Of a DNA stretch of 64,000 bases, positions 7,870-15,888 are shown one piece after another. The stretch comes from Amycolatopsis decaplanina DSM 44594 (lineage in GTDB: Bacteria > Actinomycetota > Actinomycetes > Mycobacteriales > Pseudonocardiaceae). Both the position numbers and the translations under genes were made by a program. The stretch's first letter is position 1; each line of letters begins with the position of its first letter. The notes below the pieces were generated by a model that was given only the letters and a program-made list of their open reading frames with translations, did not search any database and was not told where the DNA came from. Location: positions 122,150 through 186,149 of the forward strand of contig NZ_AOHO01000067.1 of the NCBI RefSeq assembly GCF_000342005.1, given 5' to 3'.

Positions 7870-9417
7870 TCAGAGACCCGCCCAGAATCCGCAGTCGTGC
7901 ACGGCCGCGAGGTCGACCGGACCGATCTCGCCCGGCGCCAGCGACTGCGTCCGCGGCGAGGGACGCCACTTCGGCAGTTCTTCGCCGTTCGGATCACCGG
8001 TGCGCGCGAACGCGGTCCAGTACCGGATCATGCGCGCCGCGAGGTCCTGCTGCGCGGGCGTCAATTTCGCCGGAAACGCGGTTGAATCAGACAAATAAGC
8101 CAGTTCGGTTCCATGGGCGGCACCGAGACTCATTCCCGGCGGAGCGGGGACAAGTGGCGGAGCGTCCCGATCGGCGAACTCGTAACCGAAGGTTCGCGTG
8201 CGCTCGCGCAGCAACCGCTCGGTTCCCACCTGCGGGCAACCCCAGATCCGGTCGGTCATCGCGTCCGCGAACGCCATCGCCGGACCGCCGTGCTTCGCAG
8301 ACGGGTACCGGGCGGCGACGAGCGGCGCCTTCTCCCCGAACGCGGTCCGCAGCAGTTCCCGGTAATGCTCTTCGGTGAACGGATGCCCGGGGAACAGGGC
8401 GACGAACAGCCTCGCCTCGTCCCTGGTGACACCCGTCAGCACCGGCACGCGGGCGAAGTGGCCGGCCTTCAGAGTCTCGGCCGGATGCTCGGGCAGCAGG
8501 CCGGTGCCGAACGCGGGAGTCGCGAGCGGCTGGTTCACCAGGTCCTTGACCGGAAGTCGCCGGAGACAGGCGACGTCGGCGCAGCCGAGTTTCCCGGCCG
8601 CGTCGGCACCCATCGCTTCGACGTCCGCACGGGGCAGGTACGGCGAACCCGCGGGTACTCCGGGGAAGAACCCGCCGTCGGGCCAGGTCAGGGTGCACGG
8701 ACCGCTCTGGATGATCGCGCGGTGGAACAGCCCCGCCGCCGAGGGGGAGGCCAGCTGAGCGCAGATGCTCATCGCGCCGGCGGATTCGCCGAACAGCGTG
8801 ACGTTCCGGGGATCTCCCCCGAAGGCACGCGCATTGCGCTGCACCCAGCGAAGCGCGGCCTGCTGGTCTTGGAGGCCGAAGACGCCGGAGTCGCGGCCGA
8901 GTTCCGGATGCCCGAAGAAGCCGAACACACCCAGACGGTAGTTCACGGTCACCACGACGACGTCCCCGCCGAGGGCCATGCGCTTGAAGTCGTAGTCGCC
9001 GCCCGCCCCGGAGGTGAAGCTGCCACCGTGCACCCAGACCATCACCGGACGCGGCTTGCGCGTCGGCTTGGCCGGGCTGATCACGTTGAGATACAGGCAA
9101 TCCTCGTCGTCGCTCGGCGCGGAACCGAGCCCCGCACCTTGCGCGCATCGAGGCCCCGGTTTGCTCGCGTCCCGCACCGCGGTCCACGGCTCGGGTCTCC
9201 GTGGCGGGGCCCAGCGCAGGTCGCCGACCGGTGGCGCGGCGAACGGAATGCCTTGGAAACTCCGGTATTCGCCGGTATCCACGCCGCGAACGGGACCGGA
9301 ATCCGTGCGGACGACCGGGCTTTCGCCCGCCTCCGCCACGGTCGTCGTCAGGGCGCCGAGCGTCACCACGCTCAGCGCCATGGCCAGAAGTCGCTTACTC
9401 ATCCGTTGAGTTCGCAT
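7870..9417 (-). CDS. Secreted type-B carboxylesterase/lipase
   Basis: A 515-residue alpha/beta hydrolase. Residues 1-30 form a signal peptide (basic start, hydrophobic LLAMALSVVTLGALTTT, AEA cleavage). The oxyanion-hole motif WVHGGSF is near residues 128-133, the nucleophile elbow GESAGA places the catalytic Ser at 212, and GAAHGTEL near residue 430 supplies the catalytic His. EDCLYLN is the second carboxylesterase signature. Probably exported and active on small esters; the substrate is unknown. ATG 9417 is preferred for its AAGG; ATG 9402 is an alternative. Confidence 0.92.
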   Translation of the reverse strand: MRTQRMSKRLLAMALSVVTLGALTTTVAEAGESPVVRTDSGPVRGVDTGEYRSFQGIPFAAPPVGDLRWAPPRRPEPWTAVRDASKPGPRCAQGAGLGSAPSDDEDCLYLNVISPAKPTRKPRPVMVWVHGGSFTSGAGGDYDFKRMALGGDVVVVTVNYRLGVFGFFGHPELGRDSGVFGLQDQQAALRWVQRNARAFGGDPRNVTLFGESAGAMSICAQLASPSAAGLFHRAIIQSGPCTLTWPDGGFFPGVPAGSPYLPRADVEAMGADAAGKLGCADVACLRRLPVKDLVNQPLATPAFGTGLLPEHPAETLKAGHFARVPVLTGVTRDEARLFVALFPGHPFTEEHYRELLRTAFGEKAPLVAARYPSAKHGGPAMAFADAMTDRIWGCPQVGTERLLRERTRTFGYEFADRDAPPLVPAPPGMSLGAAHGTELAYLSDSTAFPAKLTPAQQDLAARMIRYWTAFARTGDPNGEELPKWRPSPRTQSLAPGEIGPVDLAAVHDCGFWAGL

Positions 9418-9463
9418 ACCCCGACCTTGGCCCAGCGCCCCGGGCTTGTCACATGGGTTTCGC

Positions 9464-10360
9464 TTAAACGGGGACGAACGCCGAGAGCAGCAACCAGGAG
9501 ACGACGGCCGAAGGGAGCAACGAGTCGAGCCGGTCCATCAGCCCGCCGTGCCCCGGCAGCATGTTCCCCATGTCCTTGACCCCGAGGTCGCGCTTGATCA
9601 GCGACTCGACGAGATCGCCCAGCGTCGCCGTGCAGACGATCGCCGCGCCGAACAGCACACCCTGCCAGGCGTGGCCGTCGAGCAGGAGGCTCAGGGTCAG
9701 CGCGCCGGCGACCACACCCGCCACGACCGAACCGGCGAAACCTTCCCAAGTCTTTTTCGGGCTGATGCTGGGCGCCATCGGATGCTTGCCGCCCAGTACA
9801 CCGGCGATGTAACCACCGGTGTCCGAGGCGACGACCCCGATCATGAACGCCAGCACCCGGCCGACGCCGTCCTCCGGCGGGACGAGCATGGCGGCGAAAG
9901 CACCGAAAAGCGGAATGTACGCGGCGGCGAAGACCGACGCGCTGATGTCACGCAGGTAGCCGTCCGCGCCGCCCGGCAACCGCCACAGCAGGCAGACGAG
10001 CACTGTCAGCACGAACGCCGTCAGCGCGCCTTCGCGGCCGTACGGCCACGCCAGCCAGATCATCGCCTGACCGCCGACGAGCACCGGGACCAGCGCGATC
10101 CGGATGCCCGCCGCGCGCTTCAATGCCCCGGCCAGCTCGATCGTGCCGACCGCGATCGCGATCGCGATGATGCCGATGAACAGAAAGCGCACGGTGAGCA
10201 GGGACGTGATGATCGCCGCCCCCAGCAGCAGCCCGACCCCGATCGCGGCGGGCAGGTTGCGGCCGGCGCGGGAAACCTTCTTCGCCGGTTCCGGCTTCTC
10301 GGCCGGAACCGGTTCCGGGGCGTCCACCCGGTCCTCGCGTTCCTCGCTCACCTGGCTCAT
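9464..10360 (-). CDS. cdsA: Phosphatidate cytidylyltransferase
   Basis: A 298-residue integral membrane enzyme that makes CDP-diacylglycerol from phosphatidate and CTP. A polar N-terminal tail of ~45 residues precedes about eight hydrophobic helices. The family signature SPKKTWEGFAGS followed by the C-terminal DLVESLIKRDLGVKDMGNMLPGHGG with its DR-SL motif is clear. ATG 10360 overlaps the frr stop by one base (TGATG), which indicates translational coupling in the rpsB-tsf-pyrH-frr-cdsA series. Confidence 0.96.
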   Translation of the reverse strand: MSQVSEEREDRVDAPEPVPAEKPEPAKKVSRAGRNLPAAIGVGLLLGAAIITSLLTVRFLFIGIIAIAIAVGTIELAGALKRAAGIRIALVPVLVGGQAMIWLAWPYGREGALTAFVLTVLVCLLWRLPGGADGYLRDISASVFAAAYIPLFGAFAAMLVPPEDGVGRVLAFMIGVVASDTGGYIAGVLGGKHPMAPSISPKKTWEGFAGSVVAGVVAGALTLSLLLDGHAWQGVLFGAAIVCTATLGDLVESLIKRDLGVKDMGNMLPGHGGLMDRLDSLLPSAVVSWLLLSAFVPV

Positions 10361-10917
10361 CAGACCTCGAGTAGCTCGGCTTCCTTGTGTTTCACCAGCT
10401 CGTCGACTTTGTGGGTGTAGGTGTCGGTGAGGTTCTGGAGTTCCTTCTCGGCGTGGACGACCTCGTCCTCGCCCGCCTCGCCGTCCTTCTTGATCCGGTC
10501 GAGTTCTTCCTTGGCCTTGCGGCGGACGCTGCGGATCGAGACGCGGGCGTCCTCACCCTTGGCCTTGGCGACCTTCACCATCTCCTTGCGGCGCTCTTCG
10601 GTGAGCTGCGGGATGACGATGCGGATCACGTTGCCGTCGTTGCTCGGGTTGACGCCGAGGTCCGACTCGCGGATCGCCTTCTCGATGGCGTTCAGCTGGG
10701 TCTGGTCGTAGGGCTTGATCAACGCCATGCGGGCTTCCGGCACGTTGACACTCGCCATCTGGTTCAGCGGGGTCGGCGCGCCGTAGTACTCGACGACAAT
10801 GCGCGAGAACATCCCAGGGTGGGCCCGGCCGGTGCGTACCGACGACAGGTCCTCCTTGGCGACGGACACCGCTTTTTCCATCTTCTCCTCGGCGTCGAGG
10901 AGGGTCTCGTCGATCAC
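10360..10917 (-). CDS. frr: Ribosome recycling factor
   Basis: A 185-residue protein of standard length. With EF-G it splits post-termination ribosomes. It begins MIDETLLDAEEKMEKAV and carries the diagnostic VRTGRAHPGMFSRIVVEYYG, PLNQMASVNVPEAR and TEERRKEMVKVAKAKGEDARVSIRSVRR segments. It lies 51 bp downstream of pyrH and is coupled to cdsA. Confidence 0.98.
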   Translation of the reverse strand: MIDETLLDAEEKMEKAVSVAKEDLSSVRTGRAHPGMFSRIVVEYYGAPTPLNQMASVNVPEARMALIKPYDQTQLNAIEKAIRESDLGVNPSNDGNVIRIVIPQLTEERRKEMVKVAKAKGEDARVSIRSVRRKAKEELDRIKKDGEAGEDEVVHAEKELQNLTDTYTHKVDELVKHKEAELLEV

Positions 10918-10968
10918 GGCAACTCCCGTAGTTGTGTATTCGTACCGATTGCGAAGATCAGAGCAGGC

Positions 10969-11712
10969 CTACGCGGGCACCCCGTCGGCGGGGGTGTCGA
11001 CCAGGGTGCCGATCCTCTCACCGCTGACCGCGCGGGCGATGTTCCCCTCGGTGAGCAGATTGAACACGATGATCGGCATGTTGTTGTCCATGCACAGGCT
11101 GAACGCGGTGGCGTCGGCGACCTTGAGATCCCGTTCCAGCACCTCGCGGTGGCTGATCTCGTGGAACATCTCGGCGGCCGGGTCGCTCTTCGGGTCCGCG
11201 GTGTAGACGCCGTCGACGGCCTTCGCCATCAAGACGGCTTCGCAGCCGAGTTCGAGCGCGCGCTGCGCGGCGGCGGTGTCCGTGGAGAAGTACGGCATGC
11301 CGACCCCGGCGCCGAAGATGACGACGCGGCCCTTCTCCAGATGACGCTCGGCACGGCGCGGGATGTACGGCTCGGCGACCTGTCCCATGGTGATGGCGGT
11401 CTGCACGCGGGTGGGCAGGCCCTCCTTCTCCAGGAAGTCCTGCAGCGCCAGGCAGTTCATGACGGTGCCGAGCATCGCCATGTAGTCCGCGCGGTCACGG
11501 TCCATGCCGCGCTGCGACAGTTCCGCGCCGCGGAAGTAGTTGCCACCGCCGATCACTACGGCGATCTGCACGCCCGTCCGCGCGACGTCGGCGATCTGCT
11601 GAGCGACCGAGTGCACCACATCCGGATCAACCCCGATGGAACCGCCGCCGAACATCTCGCCGCCCAGCTTCAGCAGCACTCGCCGGTATCCGCCTTCGAC
11701 CCGGACACCCAT
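10969..11712 (-). CDS. pyrH: Uridylate kinase
   Basis: A 247-residue UMP kinase of the amino-acid-kinase fold, making UDP for pyrimidine nucleotide synthesis. KLGGEMFGG at the start binds phosphate; VIGGGNYFRG and the DR-ADYMAMLGTVMN stretch are family signatures, followed by FGAGVGMPYFSTDTAA and ADPKSDPAA. ATG 11712 is chosen over a longer frame because GGGAGGG lies just upstream. The gene follows tsf after a strong hairpin. Confidence 0.97.
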   Translation of the reverse strand: MGVRVEGGYRRVLLKLGGEMFGGGSIGVDPDVVHSVAQQIADVARTGVQIAVVIGGGNYFRGAELSQRGMDRDRADYMAMLGTVMNCLALQDFLEKEGLPTRVQTAITMGQVAEPYIPRRAERHLEKGRVVIFGAGVGMPYFSTDTAAAQRALELGCEAVLMAKAVDGVYTADPKSDPAAEMFHEISHREVLERDLKVADATAFSLCMDNNMPIIVFNLLTEGNIARAVSGERIGTLVDTPADGVPA

Positions 11713-11740
11713 GTCGCCCTCCCTAATGCTCTGAACCCGA

Positions 11741-11777
11741 CTGTGCCCCGTCCCCGATGGACGGAGACGGGGCACAG
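11741..11777 (-). terminator. tsf-pyrH intergenic hairpin
   Basis: A perfect 12-bp stem (11741-11752 with 11766-11777) closes a 13-nt loop between the tsf stop and pyrH start. There is no clear U-tract. It may be an attenuator or partial terminator that lowers pyrH expression relative to tsf. Confidence 0.7.
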
Positions 11778-11805
11778 TGGTGATTCTTTGTGTTCCGCGC
11801 CTGGA

Positions 11806-12630
11806 TCAGGCCTGGCCGACCTCGAACCGGGCGAACCGGCTCACGGACACGCCGGCCTCGTCGAGCAGGGCCTTGACGGTCTTCTTGTTGTCCTTGACCG
11901 ACGGCTGCTCGAGCAGGACGTTGTCCTTGTAGTACGCGTTGACCTTGCCCTCGATGATCTTGGGCATGGCCTGCTCCGGCTTGCCCTCTTCGCGGGCGGT
12001 CGCCTCGGCGACGCGGCGCTCGTTCTCGACGACCTCGGCCGGGACCTCTTCACGGGTGAGGTACTTCGCCTTGAGCGCGGCGACCTGCATGGCGGCGCCA
12101 CGAGCGGCCTCGGCGGCGGCCTCGCCCTCACCGGTGTACTCGATGAGCACGCCGACGGCGGGCGGGAGGTCCGCACCGCGACGGTGCAGGTACGTGGTGG
12201 TCGTGCCCTCGTAAGCGGCGACACGGCGCAGCTCGAGCTTCTCACCGATACGGGCGGCCAGCTCCTGGACCTGCTCGTCGACGGTCTTGCCGTCGAGCGA
12301 GGCGGCCTTCAGCTTCTCGACGTCGCTGGTCTTCTCGGCCTTCGCGACCTCGACGATCTTCGCGGCGAGGGCCTGGAAGTCCTCGTTCTTCGCGACGAAG
12401 TCGGTCTCGGAGTCGAGCTCGATCAGCACGCCGCCGTCACCGGCGACGAGGCCCTCGGCGGTGGCACGCTCGGCGCGCTTGCCGACGTCCTTGGCGCCCT
12501 TGATGCGCAGGAACTCGACGGCCTTGTCGAAGTCGCCGTCGTTCTCCTCCAGCGCCTTCTTGCAGTTCATCATGCCGGAGCCGGTCAGCTCCCGGAGACG
12601 CTTCACGTCTGCGGCGGTGTAGTTCGCCAT
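11806..12630 (-). CDS. tsf: Translation elongation factor Ts
   Basis: A 274-residue nucleotide-exchange factor for EF-Tu. It begins with the UBA-like domain YTAADVKRLRELTGSGMMNCKKAL, followed by the diagnostic DFVAKNEDFQ and the tandem core subdomains; length is typical of actinobacterial EF-Ts. It lies 92 bp downstream of rpsB, with an intergenic hairpin between. Confidence 0.98.
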   Translation of the reverse strand: MANYTAADVKRLRELTGSGMMNCKKALEENDGDFDKAVEFLRIKGAKDVGKRAERATAEGLVAGDGGVLIELDSETDFVAKNEDFQALAAKIVEVAKAEKTSDVEKLKAASLDGKTVDEQVQELAARIGEKLELRRVAAYEGTTTTYLHRRGADLPPAVGVLIEYTGEGEAAAEAARGAAMQVAALKAKYLTREEVPAEVVENERRVAEATAREEGKPEQAMPKIIEGKVNAYYKDNVLLEQPSVKDNKKTVKALLDEAGVSVSRFARFEVGQA

Positions 12631-12685
12631 CGTGGGTGTGTCCGTCCTTTTTCAGGTACGAGAAAGTCTTTTGGGGAAGTCACCC

Positions 12686-12711
12686 GTAGGGCCGCCCGGA
12701 GGCGGCCCTAC
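12686..12711 (-). terminator. rpsB-tsf intergenic hairpin
   Basis: A perfect 11-bp GC-rich stem (12686-12696 with 12701-12711) and a CGGA tetraloop (minus-strand TCCG) lie 12 nt after the rpsB stop. An attenuator-like hairpin at this place is a known feature of rpsB-tsf operons. Confidence 0.78.
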
Positions 12712-12722
12712 GAGCGGGTGGA

Positions 12723-13595
12723 TCAGGAGGAGGCGGTGGCCTGCTCGGCCGGGGCCTCGGTGGGCGCGTCGGTCGCGGCGGCGGCTTCCTTGGCGTCCGC
12801 GGCGGCGGTCTCGGAGCCGGCGAGCAGCTCCTTCTCCCACTCGGCCAGCGGCTCGTCCGTGGCGACGCCGGCCTCGGGCTTGGCGTCGGCGGAGGAACCG
12901 TTGCGGCTGGAGCGGGCCATCAGACCGGCGGCGGCGGCCTCGGCCACGACCTTGGTCAGCAGCGCGGCCGAACGGATCGCGTCGTCGTTACCCGGGATCG
13001 GGTAGTCGACCTCGTCCGGGTCGCAGTTGGTGTCCAGGATCGCGACGACCGGGATGTTCAGCTTGCGAGCCTCGCCGACGGCGATGTGCTCCTTCTTCGT
13101 GTCGACGATCCACACGATGCTCGGCACCTTGGCCATGTCGCGGATACCGCCGAGGGTCTTCTCGAGCTTGTCCTTCTCACGGGTGAGCGTGAGGATCTCG
13201 CGCTTGGTCAGGCCGGCGAAGCCGCCGGTCTGCTCCTGCGACTCGAGCTCCTTCAGGCGGAGAAGACGCTTGTGCACCGTCTGGAAGTTGGTCAGCATGC
13301 CGCCCAGCCAGCGCTGGTTCACGTAGGGCATGCCCACGCGCGAGGCCTCGGAGGCGATGGCTTCCTGAGCCTGCTTCTTCGTGCCGACGAACATGATGGT
13401 GCCGCCGTGCGCGACGGTTTCCTTGATGAACTCGTACGCACGGTCGATGTACGTCAGCGTCTGCTGCAGGTCGATGATGTAGATGCCGTTGCGCTCGGTG
13501 AAGATGTAGCGCTTCATCTTCGGGTTCCACCGACGGGTCTGGTGCCCGAAGTGCACGCCGCTGTCGAGCAGCTGCTTCATGGTGACGACGGCCAT
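12723..13595 (-). CDS. rpsB: 30S ribosomal protein S2
   Basis: A 290-residue S2 with the signatures VTMKQLLDSGVHFGHQTRRWNPKM, FVGTKKQAQEAI and WIVDTKKEHIAVGEARKL, and PDEVDYPIPGNDDAIRS near the C-terminus. A low-complexity Ala/Glu tail of ~45 residues follows, common in actinobacterial S2. Start ATG 13595 gives the family N-terminus; the frame is open further upstream but codes nothing S2-like. The leader is long, about 250 nt to the likely promoter, and could hold autoregulatory structure; none is obvious. Confidence 0.97.
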   Translation of the reverse strand: MAVVTMKQLLDSGVHFGHQTRRWNPKMKRYIFTERNGIYIIDLQQTLTYIDRAYEFIKETVAHGGTIMFVGTKKQAQEAIASEASRVGMPYVNQRWLGGMLTNFQTVHKRLLRLKELESQEQTGGFAGLTKREILTLTREKDKLEKTLGGIRDMAKVPSIVWIVDTKKEHIAVGEARKLNIPVVAILDTNCDPDEVDYPIPGNDDAIRSAALLTKVVAEAAAAGLMARSSRNGSSADAKPEAGVATDEPLAEWEKELLAGSETAAADAKEAAAATDAPTEAPAEQATASS

Positions 13596-13977
13596 TGCCG
13601 GAATCAACCTCTTCTGTGTCGTGCGCGCCCGGCTCCGCCGGAACGCGCTTGCTCGGTTCGTCGCTCTCGGCCGGGTGGCCGATCGCCCTGGTGCAGATGC
13701 TCGGGCCCGGACCCGGGAGTGAAGTGACCCCAGGGACCGCCGGGCCGTGTGCCCCCGTCTGTCCTGACCCTCCGTGAGGAGATCGGCCATCGGGAGCGCG
13801 CACGTGCACGCGAAGTCAGTCCGCTGCCGCGGACCGCGCAAAAGAGTCTACTCCCTGTCGTCACCGGGTACCGCACCGGCAGCCCCTGATGAGAGGGGTT
13901 GTCCACAATCGCCTCGGTTATCCACAGATTCCACCGGCGCGCCCCGCACGCCACGCCGGTCCCCCAACCTGGAACAC
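13596..13977. other. Divergent intergenic region between rpsB and the M23 peptidase gene
   Basis: This 382-bp gap contains the rpsB leader and promoter and the promoter of the peptidase gene. It carries two DnaA-box-like 9-mers (separate entry). No small gene is convincing. Confidence 0.5.
13899..13926 (+). promoter_or_regulatory. Pair of DnaA-box-like 9-mers
   Basis: TTGTCCACA (13899-13907) and TTATCCACA (13918-13926) lie in the same orientation, 19 bp start to start, upstream of both rpsB and the M23 peptidase gene. They match the high-GC actinobacterial and E. coli DnaA-box consensus respectively. Two boxes are too few for an origin; DnaA titration or transcriptional control is possible. 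Confidence 0.5.
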
Positions 13978-14583
13978 ATGACGATGACGACCTGTTCCCG
14001 CCCTGTCACCAGGCATTCCTTCGCGATCGACCGCACCGGCGGCCGGCACCGCCGCCCGGAGCGCTCTCGACTCCTTCCCCGCCTCGCGATCTTCGCGACC
14101 GTGCTCGCGATCCTCACCTCGGCGGCGATGCCGGGGACGGCCAGAGGCGCGCCCTCCCCGCAAGGGCGCCTCTCTTGGCCGCTTTCACCGGCACCGAGCG
14201 TCACCAGGTACTTCGAGCCGCCGTCGACGCCGTACGGCCCCGGTCATCGTGGCGTCGACCTCGCCGCGGCGCCGGGCACGAACGTGCTCGCGGCGGCCGA
14301 AGGAGTGGTGATGTTCGCCGGGCAGGTGGTCGGCCGCGGAGTGGTGTCGATAGACCACGAAGGAGGACTGCGCACCACCTACCAACCGCTCGCCCCGATG
14401 GTCACCGCGGGTGATCAGGTCTACCGGGGTCAGGTGCTCGGAACGCTCGCGGCGGGCCATCCGGGTTGCCCTGAGCCGGCGTGCCTGCATTTCGGCGTCC
14501 GGCGGGGCGAGGAGTACGTCGATCCGCTCGCGTTGATCGGCGAACCGTCGGAGATCCGCCTCAAACCGTGGGAAGGAGACTGA
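13978..14583 (+). CDS. Exported M23 (LytM-type) metallopeptidase
   Basis: A 201-residue protein. Residues ~33-58 form a signal or anchor segment after a basic N-terminus. The C-terminal M23 domain has the first zinc motif GHRGVDLAAAPGT (H90, D94), VVSIDHEGGLRTTYQPL and the final LHFGVRRGEEYVDPL (H171). The residue two before H171, usually a catalytic His in the HLHF motif, is Cys169 here; such CLHF or CLHW variants occur in actinobacterial relatives, so activity is uncertain. It probably acts on peptidoglycan cross-bridges or activates other hydrolases. It is convergent with whiG. Confidence 0.88.
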   Translation: MTMTTCSRPVTRHSFAIDRTGGRHRRPERSRLLPRLAIFATVLAILTSAAMPGTARGAPSPQGRLSWPLSPAPSVTRYFEPPSTPYGPGHRGVDLAAAPGTNVLAAAEGVVMFAGQVVGRGVVSIDHEGGLRTTYQPLAPMVTAGDQVYRGQVLGTLAAGHPGCPEPACLHFGVRRGEEYVDPLALIGEPSEIRLKPWEGD

Positions 14584-14607
14584 GTGACTGCTCGGGCGTT
14601 CATGGGC

Positions 14608-14625
14608 GTCAGGGCGTGCCCTGAC
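14608..14625 (+). terminator. Short hairpin after the M23 peptidase gene
   Basis: GTCAGGGC (14608-14615) pairs with GCCCTGAC (14618-14625), 25 nt after the stop codon. It lacks a U-tract, as most high-GC terminators do. Confidence 0.45.
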
Positions 14626-14874
14626 CGCACACGCGGACACGCCGAGTCCGCGACACCATCCGCCCATCGCCAGGACGTCCGTGAAGTTCATCGGACCGGA
14701 TTGCCGATGACCGGGAGCGGACGAGCGCTTCGGCAAGGCCTCGCGGATGTCGGATGCGCCTCCAGTGCGTGGATTTGGATGCGTTGAATGATCCGCAAGC
14801 CACATAGGCGGGTTCGCCGGCTCGTCCAGGCCGCCTGGATGCGAAAGAGGTGTGGAGATCGGATGCTGAGCGCC

Positions 14875-14895
14875 CCCGGTCCACCGTGGACCGGG
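14875..14895 (-). terminator. Hairpin after whiG
   Basis: CCCGGTCCA (14875-14883) pairs perfectly with 14887-14895 around a CCG loop, 34 bp beyond the whiG stop on the minus strand. Confidence 0.5.
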
Positions 14896-14928
14896 CGGAG
14901 ACTCGGCTGGCAGTCGCGAACCGACCGG

Positions 14929-15888
14929 CTAGGCCTGCTCGACCAGCTTGGCGCGCAGCCGCATGACGGCGCGGGTGTGCAGCTGGCTGACCCGCGACTC
15001 GGTGACGCCGAGGACCTTGCCGATCTCGGCGAGCGTCAGGCTCTCGAAGTAGTAGAGACCGACCACGATCCGGTCGCGTTCGGTCAGCTGGGCGATCGCC
15101 TGCGCCAGCTGGCGGCGGTTGTCCTGGTCGACCAGGACGGCCACCGGGTCGACGGCCCCGTCGTCGGGCAGGGTGTCGACCAGCGAGCCGCTGTCCTTGC
15201 CCGCGGCGACCAGGTCTTCCAGCGCGATGACGCTGGTCAGCTGCAGCTGGCCGTAGAACTCACGCAGGTCGTCGACACTGATTTCGAGCTCGGCCGCCAG
15301 TTCGGCGTCGGTCGGTGTGCGGTTCAAGCGGGCACCGAGGCGCTCCAGGGCGCGCTCGGCCTCGCGGGCCTTGCTGCGCACCGCCCTGGGAACCCAGTCC
15401 TGGGAGCGGAGGTCGTCGAGGATCGCGCCCCGGATGCGCTGCATGGCGTAGGTCTCGAATCGCAGGCCCCTGGCTGGTTCGAACTTCTCGATCGCGTCGA
15501 CCAGGCCGAAGATCCCGGACTGGATCAGGTCGCCGACGTCGACATGGGTCGGCAGCCCGGTGCCGACCCGGCCCGCGACGTACTTGACGAGCGGGGCGTA
15601 GTGCAGCACGAGCCTGTCGCGCACGACCTGGTCCGGCGACTCCGTGAACTCCTGCCACAGCGCCTGGATCCCGGCGTCCACTTCGTAGCTGGTCCGCGCT
15701 TCGGGCGCGACGGCAGGACCGTCCCCGCCGGGGCGGTGTTTCCCGGCGGCTTCGGTGACATGTGGGTCGGCGGTCATCGAGCCACCGTTCTCAGCATGCG
15801 ACTCAGCGTGGTCTCCGTGCTCGTGCGGATGCGCGTGCGCCGCCGGTTCGGGCCGCCGGGTCACCTGCCGAGTCCTCCCCGGCATCAT
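14929..15888 (-). CDS. whiG: FliA/WhiG family RNA polymerase sigma factor
   Basis: A 319-residue group 3 sigma factor. Regions 2 (DRLVLHYAPLVKYVAGRV, DLIQSGIFGLVDAIEKFEP, FETYAMQRIRGAILDDLRSQDW), 3 and 4 (TERDRIVVGLYYFESLTLAEIGKVLGVTESRVSQLH) are intact. In Streptomyces WhiG starts the switch from aerial growth to sporulation; the role in this organism is inferred. A His-rich N-terminal extension of about 37 residues (AHAHPHEHGDH) precedes the usual start at an internal ATG (15777). ATG 15888 overlaps the xerC stop (ATGA), which argues that the long form is made. Confidence 0.92.
   Translation of the reverse strand: MMPGRTRQVTRRPEPAAHAHPHEHGDHAESHAENGGSMTADPHVTEAAGKHRPGGDGPAVAPEARTSYEVDAGIQALWQEFTESPDQVVRDRLVLHYAPLVKYVAGRVGTGLPTHVDVGDLIQSGIFGLVDAIEKFEPARGLRFETYAMQRIRGAILDDLRSQDWVPRAVRSKAREAERALERLGARLNRTPTDAELAAELEISVDDLREFYGQLQLTSVIALEDLVAAGKDSGSLVDTLPDDGAVDPVAVLVDQDNRRQLAQAIAQLTERDRIVVGLYYFESLTLAEIGKVLGVTESRVSQLHTRAVMRLRAKLVEQA

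Larger units (their letters stand above)
14584..14928. other. Intergenic region between M23 peptidase and whiG with two hairpins
   Basis: No coding frame here has codon bias or a recognisable product. The only clear structures are the two hairpins listed separately, each placed to end one of the convergent transcripts. Confidence 0.5.

Noticed and set aside
10387..13005. A long open frame on the + strand antisense to frr, pyrH, tsf and rpsB
   Set aside because: It is a mirror of GC-rich codon bias in four certain housekeeping genes on the minus strand and has no recognisable domain.
13899..13926. Chromosomal or plasmid replication origin
   Set aside because: Only two DnaA-like boxes and no dnaA, dnaN or AT-rich unwinding region.
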